A stretch of 64,000 nt of DNA from Pseudomonas antarctica (GCF_900624995.1 NZ_UYXQ01000010.1:51598-115597); one strand, 5' to 3'; numbered from the stretch's first letter, positions 46,251 through 54,979 are shown. A program made the numbers and translations. Notes: generated by a model from the sequence alone, not told the origin.

Positions 46251-46318
46251 CTTCGCGAGCAAGCCCGCTCCCACACTTGGAATGCATTTCAAATGTGGGA
46301 ACGGGCTTGCTCGCGAAG
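46251..46318. repeat. REP pair in tail-to-tail orientation
   Basis: CTTCGCGAGCAAGCCCGCTC and its inverse GCTTGCTCGCGAAG flank a short centre (CCACACTTGG…AAATGTGGG). The order of the arms is inverted relative to the other REPINs in this window. It lies between convergent genes. Confidence 0.85.
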
Positions 46319-46342
46319 AGGCCCTCAATAACGCCTCAAATC

Positions 46343-47680
46343 TTATTTTTTCTTACGCGGGCCAGTGTTGAAAACCGGCACCTTGCGCACCGGCTTAATC
46401 GACGGCTCAGCCGCCGCTGCATCCCCACTGTCCACCCACTTACCCAAATTGCGCTTGCCGCCGCCACCGCCCGATGCCTTAGGCTTCTTCGGTTTCTTCG
46501 GCTTCTTCACCACCTGCCCACTGGCATCGGTATCCGGCACACGATGCTCCGGCTCAAAGTCCGGCTCCATCTTGCGGGTCAGGGTCTGACGCGTGAGCAT
46601 CTCGATGGCCGACAGCATGTTCACCTCATCGGCGCACACCAGCGAAATCGCCTCACCGGTATTGCCCGCGCGACCGGTACGGCCGATACGGTGGATGTAA
46701 TCCTCAGCCACGATTGGCAGGTCAAAGTTGACCACCAGCGGCAAGTCTTCGATGTCCAGGCCGCGGGCCGCCACGTCGGTGGCCACCAGAATCTGCACGT
46801 CGCTGGATTTGAAACGGTCCAGTGCGCGCTGGCGGGTGGCTTGGGGTTTGTCGCCGTGGATGCCGTCGGCATTGATGCCCAGGCCTTGCAACTTATCCAC
46901 CAGCGCATCCACGCCGTTACGGGTCTTGGCGAACACCAGCACCTGCTTCCAGCGGCCTTTGCGCATCAGGTGCACAAACAGCTCCGGCTTGCGCTTCTTG
47001 TCCACCGGCACCACCCACTGCTTCACAGTGCTGGCGGCGACGTTGCGCGGGCTGACTTCGACGGTCAGCGGGTCATTGAGCATCTGCCCGGCCAGCAGGC
47101 GAATTTCATCGGAGAAGGTCGCGGAGAACAGCAACGTCTGGCGCTTTTTCGGCAGCATGCGGTAGATGTTCGCCAGTTCTTCCGAGAAGCCCAGGTCGAG
47201 CATGCGGTCGGCTTCGTCCAGCACCAGGGTTTGCAGCTGGTTGAGTTTCAGCGCGTTCTGGCGGAACAGGTCGATCAGGCGGCCAGGCGTGGCCACCAGA
47301 ATGTCGACGCCCTTGCGCAGCTTCATCATCTGCGGGTTGATGCTCACGCCGCCGTATACGGCGTAAGTGGTCAGCGGCAGGTGTTGGGCGTATTCGGCGA
47401 CGCTGGCGTGAACCTGCTCGGCCAGCTCGCGGGTCGGGCACAGGATCAGCGCCCGCGCCGAGTTGGCGGCGACTTTCGGCCCTTCCATCGTCAGCAATTG
47501 CAGGAGCGGCAGGGCGAAACCTGCGGTCTTGCCGGTGCCGGTCTGGGCCGCGGCCATCAGGTCGCGACCGGCCAGAACCGCCGGAATGGCTTGCGCCTGC
47601 ACCGGCGTCGGGGTCTGGTAGCCAAGCGTCTCAAGGGCGCGCAGCAAGGGTTCGATCAGGCCAAGGGTGGCGAAAGTCAT
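46343..47680 (-). CDS. rhlE: DEAD-box RNA helicase RhlE
   Basis: This 445-residue ATP-dependent RNA helicase contributes to ribosome or RNA remodelling. All motifs are present: Q-motif GYQTPTPVQAQAIP, motif I AAQTGTGKT, VLDEADRML (DEAD), SATFS, and HRIGRTGRAG. The C-terminal tail is basic and Lys/Pro/Gly-rich (KKPKKPKKPKASGGGGGKR), typical for RNA anchoring. The helicase core is the RhlE subgroup by length and tail. It starts at ATG 47680. Confidence 0.92.
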   Translation of the reverse strand: MTFATLGLIEPLLRALETLGYQTPTPVQAQAIPAVLAGRDLMAAAQTGTGKTAGFALPLLQLLTMEGPKVAANSARALILCPTRELAEQVHASVAEYAQHLPLTTYAVYGGVSINPQMMKLRKGVDILVATPGRLIDLFRQNALKLNQLQTLVLDEADRMLDLGFSEELANIYRMLPKKRQTLLFSATFSDEIRLLAGQMLNDPLTVEVSPRNVAASTVKQWVVPVDKKRKPELFVHLMRKGRWKQVLVFAKTRNGVDALVDKLQGLGINADGIHGDKPQATRQRALDRFKSSDVQILVATDVAARGLDIEDLPLVVNFDLPIVAEDYIHRIGRTGRAGNTGEAISLVCADEVNMLSAIEMLTRQTLTRKMEPDFEPEHRVPDTDASGQVVKKPKKPKKPKASGGGGGKRNLGKWVDSGDAAAAEPSIKPVRKVPVFNTGPRKKK

Positions 47681-47728
47681 GTGTTTACCGTAGGAAAAAT
47701 TCAGCGCATAGGCGTAATGCGCCGCAGT

Positions 47729-48631
47729 TTACCTTATTTCCGGCTTGGGCTTGGGCTTGCGCCACTGAGGCAGGCTGATCAATAGCACCGCGCTGATGAT
47801 CACCAGCATCGCCAAGGCTTCTTCCATACCGATGGTCTCGCCGACGAACACAATGCCCAATAACACCGCGACTGCCGGGTTCACATAGGCATAGCTGGTC
47901 GCTGCCGCCGGGCGCACATGCTTGAGCAAATACATATAAGCATTGAAGGCGATGATCGAGCCGAACACGGCCAGATACGCCAACGCCAGCCAGCCCTCAA
48001 TCGGCGGGATGGAATGCAGTCGCTCACCGGTCAGCGCACTGCCCACCAGCAACAAGACACCGGCAATAATCATCTCGGCCGCGCTGGCCATGGCGCCCGG
48101 CGGCAACGGCAAATGCCGGCTCCATACCGAACCGAAGGCCCAGGAGGCCGCAGCAAACAGCAACAGCATCGCACCGGTCGGGCTCGATTGCAGGTTGGAG
48201 CCCATGTTGAGCATGGCGATACCGATTATCCCCAGTACCACCCCGGCCCATTCCAAGCGGGTATTGCGCGCGCCCCAGAAATACCCGCACAGCAAGGTGA
48301 ACAACGGCACCGTCGCCACCGCCAGCGCGGCCACACCGGAGGCCACCCCCGTGTGCTCGGCCACCGTCACCGCGCCATTACCAAAGGTCAGCAGCAAAAC
48401 GCCGATCTTGGCGGCGGCCTTCCACTGCACCCACGTCGGCGCAGGTGCGCCGCGCCAGCGCAAAAAGCCATACATCGCCACCCCCGCCACCAGGAATCGA
48501 ATGCCACCGAGCATCAGCGGCGGCCAGTACTCAACACCGATTCGAATCACCAGGTAGGTAGAACCCCAGATCACATACAGCGCAAAAAAAGCGGCGATCA
48601 ACGGCAAGGGAAAGCGACGTGGGCCAGGCAT
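47729..48631 (-). CDS. EamA-family transporter (YedA-like)
   Basis: The 300-residue protein has ten membrane helices and the YedA/RhaT-type start (ALYVIWGSTYLVIRIGVEYWPP), the repeat-1 end GVASGVAALAVATVPLFTLLCGYF and repeat-2 SYAYVNPAVAVLLGIVFVGE. It is probably an amino acid or metabolite exporter. It is divergent from the Lrp-family regulator at 48792, and such pairs are often functionally linked (Lrp-type control of amino acid export). Confidence 0.88.
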   Translation of the reverse strand: MPGPRRFPLPLIAAFFALYVIWGSTYLVIRIGVEYWPPLMLGGIRFLVAGVAMYGFLRWRGAPAPTWVQWKAAAKIGVLLLTFGNGAVTVAEHTGVASGVAALAVATVPLFTLLCGYFWGARNTRLEWAGVVLGIIGIAMLNMGSNLQSSPTGAMLLLFAAASWAFGSVWSRHLPLPPGAMASAAEMIIAGVLLLVGSALTGERLHSIPPIEGWLALAYLAVFGSIIAFNAYMYLLKHVRPAAATSYAYVNPAVAVLLGIVFVGETIGMEEALAMLVIISAVLLISLPQWRKPKPKPEIR

Positions 48632-48791
48632 TGGGTAGCTCTGTGGCAGGAAATTGGAGGCTTATTCTAGAAAGGCAGCCCGATAAACTTAAGTTACAAA
48701 ACCTGTTTAAAGCGCCCATACACTTTTCAAAACATGGTTATGAAGGCTATAACCCGTGCATTCGAAAGCCATGCGTTACTGGAGCCTTATC

Positions 48792-49253
48792 ATGGACAAA
48801 TACGACCGCATGCTCCTCAGCGCCCTGCTCGAAGACGGCCGCGCTTCCTACGCGCAACTGGCCCGCACCGTAAACCTCTCCGCCCCCGCAGTGGCTGAAC
48901 GCGTGGCCAAGCTGGAAGCCAGCGGCGTGATCACCGGGTATCAGGCCAAGGTAGACCTGTCCAAAATCGGCTTGCCGATCCAGTGCGTCATCGAACTGCG
49001 GCTGACCAACCATGGCAGCCAGAAGGTGTACGACGCCCTGGCTGAAATTCCCGAGCTGACCGAGTGCCACCGGGTGACAGGCGACCCGTGCGTGATCATG
49101 CAGGCGGCAGTGGGCTCGATGCCGGAGTTGGAGAACCTGATCAATCGAGTGGCGAAGTTCGGGTTCAGCAAGACCTCGATTATTTTGTCCAGCGCGATAG
49201 AGCGGCGGGTGCCGTTGGGGCAGTTGGAGGCCAATGGCAAAAATGGCGGCTGA
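48792..49253 (+). CDS. Lrp/AsnC-family transcriptional regulator
   Basis: The 153 residues contain an N-terminal HTH (YDRMLLSALLEDGRASYAQLA…SAPAVAERVAKLE) and a C-terminal RAM ligand domain (ECHRVTGDPCVIMQAAVGSM). Ligands of this family are usually amino acids. I choose ATG 48792, with GGAG at 8 bases; the frame extends to 48756 without a good site. The divergent neighbour is an EamA exporter, a plausible target. Confidence 0.9.
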   Translation: MDKYDRMLLSALLEDGRASYAQLARTVNLSAPAVAERVAKLEASGVITGYQAKVDLSKIGLPIQCVIELRLTNHGSQKVYDALAEIPELTECHRVTGDPCVIMQAAVGSMPELENLINRVAKFGFSKTSIILSSAIERRVPLGQLEANGKNGG

Positions 49254-49270
49254 TACACCGCCATCGCGGC

Positions 49271-49364
49271 GATGCGGCGACCCGACAAGCCCGCTCCCAC
49301 AGTAGATTGCATCCAGCCCTGGCGAGCTCGGTCAAATGTGGGAGCTGGCTTGCCTGCGATAGCG
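49271..49364. repeat. Degenerate REP pair of mixed subtype
   Basis: CAAGCCCGCTCCCACA (left, second subtype) and ATGTGGGAGCTGGCTTGCCTGCGATAGCG (right, first subtype) flank a ~35-base spacer. The arms belong to different subtypes. It forms the border between the Lrp gene and the low-GC two-gene unit. Confidence 0.8.
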
Positions 49365-49373
49365 TCAGCGGCC

Positions 49374-49649
49374 TCACTGCAAAATTGAGCGCTGAACGAT
49401 CAAGTCGACAATCTGCTTGATGCTCGTGATGTGATCCCAATCCTCCTGAGTCGCCTGCAGGTTGAATTGCCACTTGATCTGCATGACGAAGCAGGTCAAA
49501 TCGTCATCGATGATCTTGAAGTCATGGATGAAATCCGTATTTTCCGTCACTTGGCTTCGGTCAATAAAACCAATGATATCGACGAACAGTTGGATCACTT
49601 TTTCTGTGATCTCGGCTCTGGTAGGGCTACCTTCCACTTCTCGCCTCAT
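49374..49649 (-). CDS. Small ACP-fold-like protein (DUF1493-like), second gene of bicistron
   Basis: The 91 residues from ATG 49649 show an acyl-carrier-protein-like helix pattern: EKVIQLFVDIIG, then DFIHDFKIIDDDLTCFVMQI, then DHITSIKQIVDLIVQ. Where an ACP has D-S-L with the phosphopantetheine Ser, this has D-D-D-L, so it cannot be a normal carrier. The closest match I recall is DUF1493, small ACP-like proteins encoded beside STM2901-type genes in enterobacteria. The start overlaps the upstream gene by 23 bases; TTG 49664 and GTG 49637 are alternatives. The GC is lower than its neighbours. A partner or immunity role is inferred. Confidence 0.6.
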   Translation of the reverse strand: MRREVEGSPTRAEITEKVIQLFVDIIGFIDRSQVTENTDFIHDFKIIDDDLTCFVMQIKWQFNLQATQEDWDHITSIKQIVDLIVQRSILQ

Positions 49650-50193
49650 AGGCACACTTACCAATACTGATTAAGTCAAAAACGGCTAACCCCACAGCAA
49701 CGAAGGGAATGCCCCGCCCAATAATGCCAAATACCCGGACGGTGCCAAACGTTGCTTTTGCCATCCTAGCCATTGTTGGTTGCCTGATCAGTGTACGAGG
49801 GAAAAAGCGCATTCCAATGAGGCTGGCCAGGTTCGTCGTTTTACTGGAGCCAACGTGGACCCAAGTTCCCACGGCGATTTTGCTGATCGGTATGCCCGCC
49901 GCGCCAGTAAGAGCCGTTGCCGCCGTCAAACCGTAGTGTTGCTGTGTACATTTCCAGAGGTTGTCAACAGTGGTGTCAGGCACAGTGGAGTCCGCCTGAA
50001 TGGGCCTGAGTAACGTGTAACTGGCGCCATGAGTCCAACCTGGCGAATGAGGTAAAAGCATGACTGCCGGGCAGCTTGTCATTGTGTTTCCCAAATGAAA
50101 CGCCATGCTGGAAGTTGAGCCGAAATCGATGCCATTTTGCGCGAGTTCAAATTGGCTTTGCATGATTGCGGTGTGTAGATCGCTTTCCTGCAT
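49627..50193 (-). CDS. Small membrane-associated protein resembling STM2901 family, possible toxin
   Basis: The 188 residues lack a signal peptide. The middle has LWKCTQQHYGLTAATALTGA and GIPISK, then GSSKTTNLASLIG. The C-terminus has a glycine-rich membrane segment (IIGRGIPFVAVGLAVFDLIS). This order (PIxK, xTxxAS, R-x-x-G, GRxxPxVGxxLxxxD) resembles STM2901-like proteins and orphan toxin-like ends I recall from polymorphic-toxin neighbourhoods. No database check was possible. AAGGAA lies 7-9 bases before ATG 50193. It is translationally linked to the ACP-like gene downstream. Confidence 0.6.
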   Translation of the reverse strand: MQESDLHTAIMQSQFELAQNGIDFGSTSSMAFHLGNTMTSCPAVMLLPHSPGWTHGASYTLLRPIQADSTVPDTTVDNLWKCTQQHYGLTAATALTGAAGIPISKIAVGTWVHVGSSKTTNLASLIGMRFFPRTLIRQPTMARMAKATFGTVRVFGIIGRGIPFVAVGLAVFDLISIGKCAYEARSGR

Positions 50194-50527
50194 GACGTAG
50201 TTCCTTTACGTAAATGACAGGCGGGATGTTAGGTCGCAGCAAAGGGCGATGGAGGGGCGGAGGGAAAAATCAGAAAGGTCCGACAGTGCAATAGGGACTC
50301 CCCTACTGACTATTCAGAAAGAGCGTAAAAGGCCCCACAAACAGCTGATGTTTTAGTGGCCAGCAAGACTGATCCCTTTTATTTGCGGGAGGTTTCCGAG
50401 CGCCATTTCACGCCTTGTTCCGGCTGAATTCGGCCGCTAGTCTTCACCACGTCATCGGCCCTTCGGTGACCGGAAGTGCAAGCCGAAATTGGCGGAAGGA
50501 GAGCGTCAAAAGTCCCGGAGATTCAAC
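50194..50527. other. Intergenic region between the bicistron and the DUF6124 gene
   Basis: No ORF is supported in these 334 bases. It must carry the divergent promoters. TAGGG-ACTC-CCCTA (50292-50305) is a small dyad. The last 15 bases hold the CGGAG ribosome site of the next gene. Confidence 0.4.
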
Positions 50528-50836
50528 ATGGTCAAAGCAACCTCCGCTTCAACTGATACCCAGACAAACTTCCTCAGCGAAGACGCCCTGCTCAACCGCC
50601 GAGCCATCGACTACTACCTCAAAGCCTCCGCCCCGGACGCGCCCAACTTTGTTCTAAATGACAACCTGAGCTTCGAAGACGCCCTCGCCCATGCCGCCGA
50701 CTTGCTGCATTGTGCGGTGGAGACGGTGCATGTTTCGAGAGATACGATCAGCGCGCAGCAGCGGGCGGTGATGCATTTGGTGGGGATGGCGAAGGAGGTG
50801 GTGGATCGGGCGTTGGAGTGTGTGCAGCCTCGATGA
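50528..50836 (+). CDS. DUF6124-type small protein
   Basis: The 102 residues begin with a disordered, Thr/Ser-rich stretch (MVKATSASTDTQTN). A helical domain follows: LSFEDALAHAADLLHCAVET and ISAQQRAVMHLVGMAKEVVDRAL. This is the pattern of a small Pseudomonas-restricted family (DUF6124 as I recall), often present in many copies per genome with unknown function. CGGAG lies 8 bases before ATG 50528; the upstream in-frame extension is not coding-like. It is followed by a REPIN. Confidence 0.7.
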   Translation: MVKATSASTDTQTNFLSEDALLNRRAIDYYLKASAPDAPNFVLNDNLSFEDALAHAADLLHCAVETVHVSRDTISAQQRAVMHLVGMAKEVVDRALECVQPR

Positions 50837-50851
50837 ACAGCGCCTAACCCA

Positions 50852-50943
50852 ATGTGGGAGCGGGCTTGCTCGCGAAGGCGGTGGGTCAGTCAATTTATCC
50901 GGCGACTGACACACTGCATTCGCGAGCAAGCCCGCTCCCACAT
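50852..50943. repeat. REPIN: inverted REP pair (GGGAGCGGGCTTGC type)
   Basis: ATGTGGGAGCGGGCTTGCTC is mirrored by GAGCAAGCCCGCTCCCACAT. It lies between the DUF6124 gene and the convergent exonuclease gene. Confidence 0.92.
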
Positions 50944-50977
50944 TTGGAATTTCGGTGTTCTTGGAATTGTGACTGGC

Positions 50978-51589
50978 TTAGAACCCGCGGTGCTTCTTCA
51001 GATGTTCATTGATCTTCGCCGCCGGCACTTTCTGCAAGGTGCACAGCAGGTCGTGGGACAGTTCGCGCACCCCATGCGTACCGCGCAACTGCTCGGCCAG
51101 GTGCGCCGTGAGGTTGGCCGCCATCTCCGCATCCGCCATCGCCCGGTGAGCCTTGCCGGTGTGGGGCAGTTGGGCGTAGCTGTTGAGGGTGCCGAGTTTG
51201 TGGTTCGGCGCCGCCGGCATCAGGCGACGGGCCAGCAGCAGGGAACAGGCGAATTTTTGCAGGCGGGTGCGGCGGATCAGGCCCAGTTCGAAGTCCCAGA
51301 ACTTCTGGTCGAACGCAGCATTGTGCGCCAGCAGTGGCGTGGTGCCGACGAACTCGTTGACTTCGTTCATCACCCGCTCGGCCGGAGGCGCGCTGCGCAA
51401 CATGGCGTTGCTGATGCCGGTGAGTTGTTCGATAAAGCCCGGCACACGCACGCCGGCATTCATCAGGCTCTGGTAGCGGTCCACGATTTGGCCGCGCTCA
51501 AGGATAACCACCGCGATTTCCGTGGCCCGGCAGTGGCTGCTCGGGGTGATGCCGGTGGTTTCAAAGTCGATGACCGCTATACGTTCCAA
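50978..51589 (-). CDS. DnaQ-like 3'-5' exonuclease (DEDD)
   Basis: The 203-residue protein is of the DNA polymerase III epsilon/RNase T superfamily. ExoI is VIDFETTG, ExoII is LLAHNAAFDQKFW, and ExoIII is HRAMADAEMAA with the HxxxxxD spacing of DEDDh enzymes. It probably trims 3' ends of DNA or RNA. The start is ambiguous: I choose TTG 51589, giving MERIAVIDFET as in family members, while TTG 51613 would add eight residues. It is 18 bases downstream of the NYN-domain gene on the same strand, so probably co-transcribed with it. Confidence 0.85.
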   Translation of the reverse strand: MERIAVIDFETTGITPSSHCRATEIAVVILERGQIVDRYQSLMNAGVRVPGFIEQLTGISNAMLRSAPPAERVMNEVNEFVGTTPLLAHNAAFDQKFWDFELGLIRRTRLQKFACSLLLARRLMPAAPNHKLGTLNSYAQLPHTGKAHRAMADAEMAANLTAHLAEQLRGTHGVRELSHDLLCTLQKVPAAKINEHLKKHRGF

Positions 51590-51631
51590 ACCTGTTCCAA
51601 CTCCGTCTAACAATTTATTGAGCCGCCGCGC

Positions 51632-52108
51632 TTATTTGAGCAGCAGCGCGCCTTCGATCGGCACGTAGCGGCTGGCGGCGCGTATCAGCGAGTTGGCCGT
51701 CAGCCCCGGCACGCCGTAGGCCACGGCTTCGACGCCATGCTTTTGGATGATGCGGTCGAGCAGCATGTCGAAATCACCGTCGCCGGAGGCCAGCACCACT
51801 TCGTCGACGTGGTCGGCGGCGTCCATGATGTCGAGGGTGATGCCTACGTCCCAGTCGCCCTTGGCCGAGCCGTCGGCGCGCTGGATGTAGGGTTTGAGTT
51901 TTACCGTAAAGCCCAGGTTGCGCAGGATCTGCTGGAATTGCTGCTGCTTGCTGTCGCCACGGTCGATGGCATAGGCATAGGCCTCAACGATCTGGCCGCG
52001 CGAACTGATGTCAGCCCACAGGGCCGCATAGTTGAAGTGGCAGCCGTAGGCCTGACGCACGGTGTAGTAGAGGTTTTGTACATCGGCGAACACCGCAATT
52101 TTCTTCAC
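51632..52108 (-). CDS. NYN-domain (PIN-like, LabA/DUF88) putative ribonuclease
   Basis: The 158 residues keep the acidic residues of the NYN fold: MKKIAVFADVQNLYYTVRQ at the start, then GDWDVGITLDIMDA and LASGDGDFDMLLDR. NYN proteins are metal-dependent RNases or RNA-binding regulators; target unknown. It starts at ATG 52108 with GAGG upstream, and is followed by the DnaQ-like exonuclease. The pairing of two putative nucleases suggests a shared nucleic-acid role, inferred only. Confidence 0.88.
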   Translation of the reverse strand: MKKIAVFADVQNLYYTVRQAYGCHFNYAALWADISSRGQIVEAYAYAIDRGDSKQQQFQQILRNLGFTVKLKPYIQRADGSAKGDWDVGITLDIMDAADHVDEVVLASGDGDFDMLLDRIIQKHGVEAVAYGVPGLTANSLIRAASRYVPIEGALLLK

Positions 52109-52225
52109 CGCACTTCCTCATGACAGCCAGGCGCCAGCGCCCGGAAAGGCGCCAGTATGCCAGCCATAGGAAAGTTTCAGCGAAAAATCAGCCCGGGGCG
52201 ACGAAGCGCCCCGGTTGAGTGCGGA

Positions 52226-52993
52226 TCAGACGAAGGAGTCGTCGTCGCCAAAAGAGGAGGAATCGTCGGCATAGTCGTTGTCAGCGAAGCTGTCGGAGGC
52301 GTTGTCACTGCCCCAGTTGTCATTGCCGGCAAACTGCTGGTCGTCGTTGCCCCAGTTGCTGTTGTCACTGGCAGGCGCCGGTGCTTCGCGAATGATTTCT
52401 TCCACCACTTGCGGCTGTTGCGAGTTGTGGTTGAACAAGCTGCTGATGCCTTCGGCCAGCATCACGCCACCGGCCACGCCGGCGGCGGTTTTCAGCGCGC
52501 CACCGAGGAAGCCACTGCCGATCGGGGCGGCTGGCGCTGGCTGCGGTTGCTGATAGTTCTGCTGCGGCGCGGCGTAATTTTGCTGCGGCGCAGGCTGGCC
52601 AAACTGAGGCCGTGCCGGTTCACGCCAGCCACCCGATGAAGGCGGGGCGCTTTGCGCTGGCTGCGAATCGCGAGAACCGCCGCCACCAAAGATGCTCGAC
52701 AGGAAACCACCGCTGCTCTGCGCAGGCTGCGCCGCCTGGGATTTGGCTTGTTGCAACTCGTCCTGCAACTGCTGGATCTGCTGCGCCTGTTGCTTGTTCT
52801 GCGCGTCGAGACTCTTGATCGCGTGCTCTTGCACCAGGATCGACTGGGTCATGTAGTACCCGGCGGCCGGTTGGCGAGTCATGTGCTCCTTGATCCGCGC
52901 TTCGGCCAGGGCGTCGCGGGGGGCTGAGTCCGTTTCGGCTTGTTGCAACCGTGAAAACAGTCCATCGATCAGGGTTTGCTCTTCGCTGTTCAT
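52226..52993 (-). CDS. DUF2076 protein, Gln-rich and acidic tail
   Basis: The 255 residues have a DUF2076-type N-terminus (MNSEEQTLIDGLFSRLQQAE … GYYMTQSILVQEHAIKSL). A Gln-rich coiled coil follows (NKQQAQQIQQLQDELQQAK), then a low-complexity Gly/Ser/Pro/Gln segment, a hydrophobic Gly-rich helix (GFLGGALKTAAGVAGGVMLAEG) and a C-terminal tail dominated by Asp, Asn and Ser. The family is described as periplasmic ligand-binding sensor-like but lacks a clear signal here. Its function is unknown. I use ATG 52993, with CGAGG upstream. Confidence 0.82.
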   Translation of the reverse strand: MNSEEQTLIDGLFSRLQQAETDSAPRDALAEARIKEHMTRQPAAGYYMTQSILVQEHAIKSLDAQNKQQAQQIQQLQDELQQAKSQAAQPAQSSGGFLSSIFGGGGSRDSQPAQSAPPSSGGWREPARPQFGQPAPQQNYAAPQQNYQQPQPAPAAPIGSGFLGGALKTAAGVAGGVMLAEGISSLFNHNSQQPQVVEEIIREAPAPASDNSNWGNDDQQFAGNDNWGSDNASDSFADNDYADDSSSFGDDDSFV

Positions 52994-53173
52994 GGCGACC
53001 TCGTTAGATTGCCGGTAAAAATCATGGGCCCGCCTGTACTCAAGCGAGCTACGCACTAGTTATGGGGCTGTTACCAGACGTTTCAATGGTCTTTACGCAA
53101 GGTTTACGTTTGCTTACGGCGAGTCATGATCGGTTAAAGTGTGGGCCTTGCTTTTAGGCCTGTGACGAACCAG

Positions 53174-53833
53174 ATGAATCCGTTAGACGTATTGCGCGAC
53201 TCTTTCCGTTTCACCCAACGTAACCTGGGTGCCATCGTCCAGCTGTGCCTGCCGTTGGTGATCCTCGAAGCCCTGCTGCAGCAAGTGCTCGACCACACGC
53301 TGGGCCCGGATGCCTTCCCCGGTTACAGCGTCATCGTGGGGTTGTTGGTGTACCCGCTGTACACCGGCGCCTTGATCCTGTTTCTGGATGCGCGCACCCG
53401 TGGCGAGTCGCCACGCACCAAGGATGTGTGGGCCATGGCCTTGGCGCTATGGCCACGTTACGCCCTGCTGACGGCACTCAGCACGTTGCTGATCCTGCTG
53501 GGCCTGTCGCTGTATTTCCTGCCGGGCCTGTGGCTGATGGTGGTGCTGGCGTTTGCCGAATACCTGTTGGTGCTGCGCGGCATGCCGGCGCTGGAGGCAA
53601 TGAAAGAAAGCTTTCGCCTGACCCGTGGGCATTTCTGGCGAATCCTGGTGTGCCTGCTGTGCGTGATGACGCCGCTGTGGCTGCTCAAAGGCGCCAGCGT
53701 GGCGGCCTATCCTGATCCTGCGCCGCTGCTGGGCGTACTGATCGACAGCGCCCACAGCTTCCTGCAACTGTTTACCAGCGTGGTGCTGTTTCGTTTATTC
53801 ATGCTGATCGGTGGCGATGCCGACGCGCGGTGA
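53174..53833 (+). CDS. UPF0259/YciC-family membrane protein
   Basis: The 219-residue inner membrane protein has about five to six helices: VGLLVYPLYTGALILFLDAR, YALLTALSTLLILLGLSLYFLP, and others. The segment AMKESFRLTRGHFWRILVCLL repeats the N-terminal DVLRDSFRFTQRNLG element, as in YciC-type proteins. Function unknown. I use ATG 53174 (MNPLDVLRDS). The next gene starts 39 bases downstream, so co-transcription with the phosphodiesterase-like gene is likely. Confidence 0.85.
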   Translation: MNPLDVLRDSFRFTQRNLGAIVQLCLPLVILEALLQQVLDHTLGPDAFPGYSVIVGLLVYPLYTGALILFLDARTRGESPRTKDVWAMALALWPRYALLTALSTLLILLGLSLYFLPGLWLMVVLAFAEYLLVLRGMPALEAMKESFRLTRGHFWRILVCLLCVMTPLWLLKGASVAAYPDPAPLLGVLIDSAHSFLQLFTSVVLFRLFMLIGGDADAR

Positions 53834-53872
53834 TATGCTCCTGCCACTTCTGAAACGCTATAAGCCGAGCCG

Positions 53873-54961
53873 ATGACACGTTTATTGCGCATCACCCTGT
53901 TTAGCCTGTTGATCATCGCGGCCCTGCTCACGGCCCTGATCTATAGCCTGACCTGGCGCCCCGTCGACAAAGAAACCCTGCCCGTGAGCTGCGTCGCGCC
54001 ACGTGCGCCGACGCTGCTACCGGGGCAGGCGCTCAAGGTCATGACCTGGAACGTGCAATACCTGGCCGGCAAGAATTACGTATTCTGGTACGACACCGCC
54101 GACGGCAGCGGCCCGGACGACCGCCCGACCGTGGAAGACATGGCCTCAAGCCTGGACGAAGTGGCCCGCGTGATTCGCGACGAACAACCCGACATCCTGC
54201 TGTTGCAGGAACTCGACGAAGGCGCCAAATCGTCCCACTACCAGGACCAGGTGGCCTTGCTTCAGGAACGCTTGGTCGACCTCTACCCGTGCAGCGCCCA
54301 GGCCTTCGACTGGAAAGCCGATTTTGTGCCCAACCTGCATATCTTCGGCAGCGTCGGCCGCAAGCTGGTGACACTGAGCCGTTACCAGATCGAACACGCC
54401 GAACGCCTGCAACTGCCTGCGTCCCCGGCCAACTTCATCAGCCGCCAGTTCCAACCCAAACCGGCCTTGTTGCTGACCTACTTGCCCTTGAGCGATGGCG
54501 GCCAACTGGCGGTGCTCAATACCCGCCTGGATGGCGACGTGCCTGGGCGGTCGGCAGTGCAGGAACAGGCTAAAGCCACGGTGAAGCTGCTGGACAAGTT
54601 CGAAGGTCGTGGCACGCCATGGCTGATCGGTGGGGATTTCAACCTGCTGCCACTGGGGCAATTTCTACGCCTGGACGCGAGTAAGCGCGGCCAGTATTCA
54701 CCGGACAGTGAGCTGCATCTTCTGTGGGACAAATACCCAATGATTCCGAGTAACAGCGAATCCAGTGGGATTGATCGTGAGAAATGGCTGACGAATTTTC
54801 CGAATGATCCGAGTGTAGATGGCCCGGATCGTACGTTGGATTACCTGTTCTATAGCCCACGGATCAAGCGGGTGGAGGCCAAGGTGCGGCAGGCGGATAC
54901 GTTGCGCATCTCCAACCATTTACCGGTGATTGCGCGGTTCCTGCTGCCGGCCGCTCAGTAA
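53873..54961 (+). CDS. Endonuclease/exonuclease/phosphatase-family protein, membrane-anchored
   Basis: The 362-residue protein has an N-terminal membrane anchor (LFSLLIIAALLTALIYSLTW). The EEP fold is marked by VMTWNVQYL, LLLQELDEG (metal Glu), GGDFNLLP, DRTLDYLFYS and a C-terminal ISNHLPVIA (catalytic His), the usual DNase I-like set. The substrate could be a nucleic acid, phospholipid or other phosphodiester. Periplasmic exposure is inferred from the anchor. Confidence 0.88.
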   Translation: MTRLLRITLFSLLIIAALLTALIYSLTWRPVDKETLPVSCVAPRAPTLLPGQALKVMTWNVQYLAGKNYVFWYDTADGSGPDDRPTVEDMASSLDEVARVIRDEQPDILLLQELDEGAKSSHYQDQVALLQERLVDLYPCSAQAFDWKADFVPNLHIFGSVGRKLVTLSRYQIEHAERLQLPASPANFISRQFQPKPALLLTYLPLSDGGQLAVLNTRLDGDVPGRSAVQEQAKATVKLLDKFEGRGTPWLIGGDFNLLPLGQFLRLDASKRGQYSPDSELHLLWDKYPMIPSNSESSGIDREKWLTNFPNDPSVDGPDRTLDYLFYSPRIKRVEAKVRQADTLRISNHLPVIARFLLPAAQ

Positions 54962-54979
54962 GCAACATCATGGGACCCA

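Noticed and set aside
46232..47785. Plus-strand ORF of 517 codons opposite rhlE
   Set aside because: Antisense shadow; the minus strand carries all DEAD-box motifs.
53707..53931. Minus-strand small ORF between the YciC-like and EEP genes
   Set aside because: It overlaps the end of one gene and the start of the next in antisense and has no ribosome site or domain.
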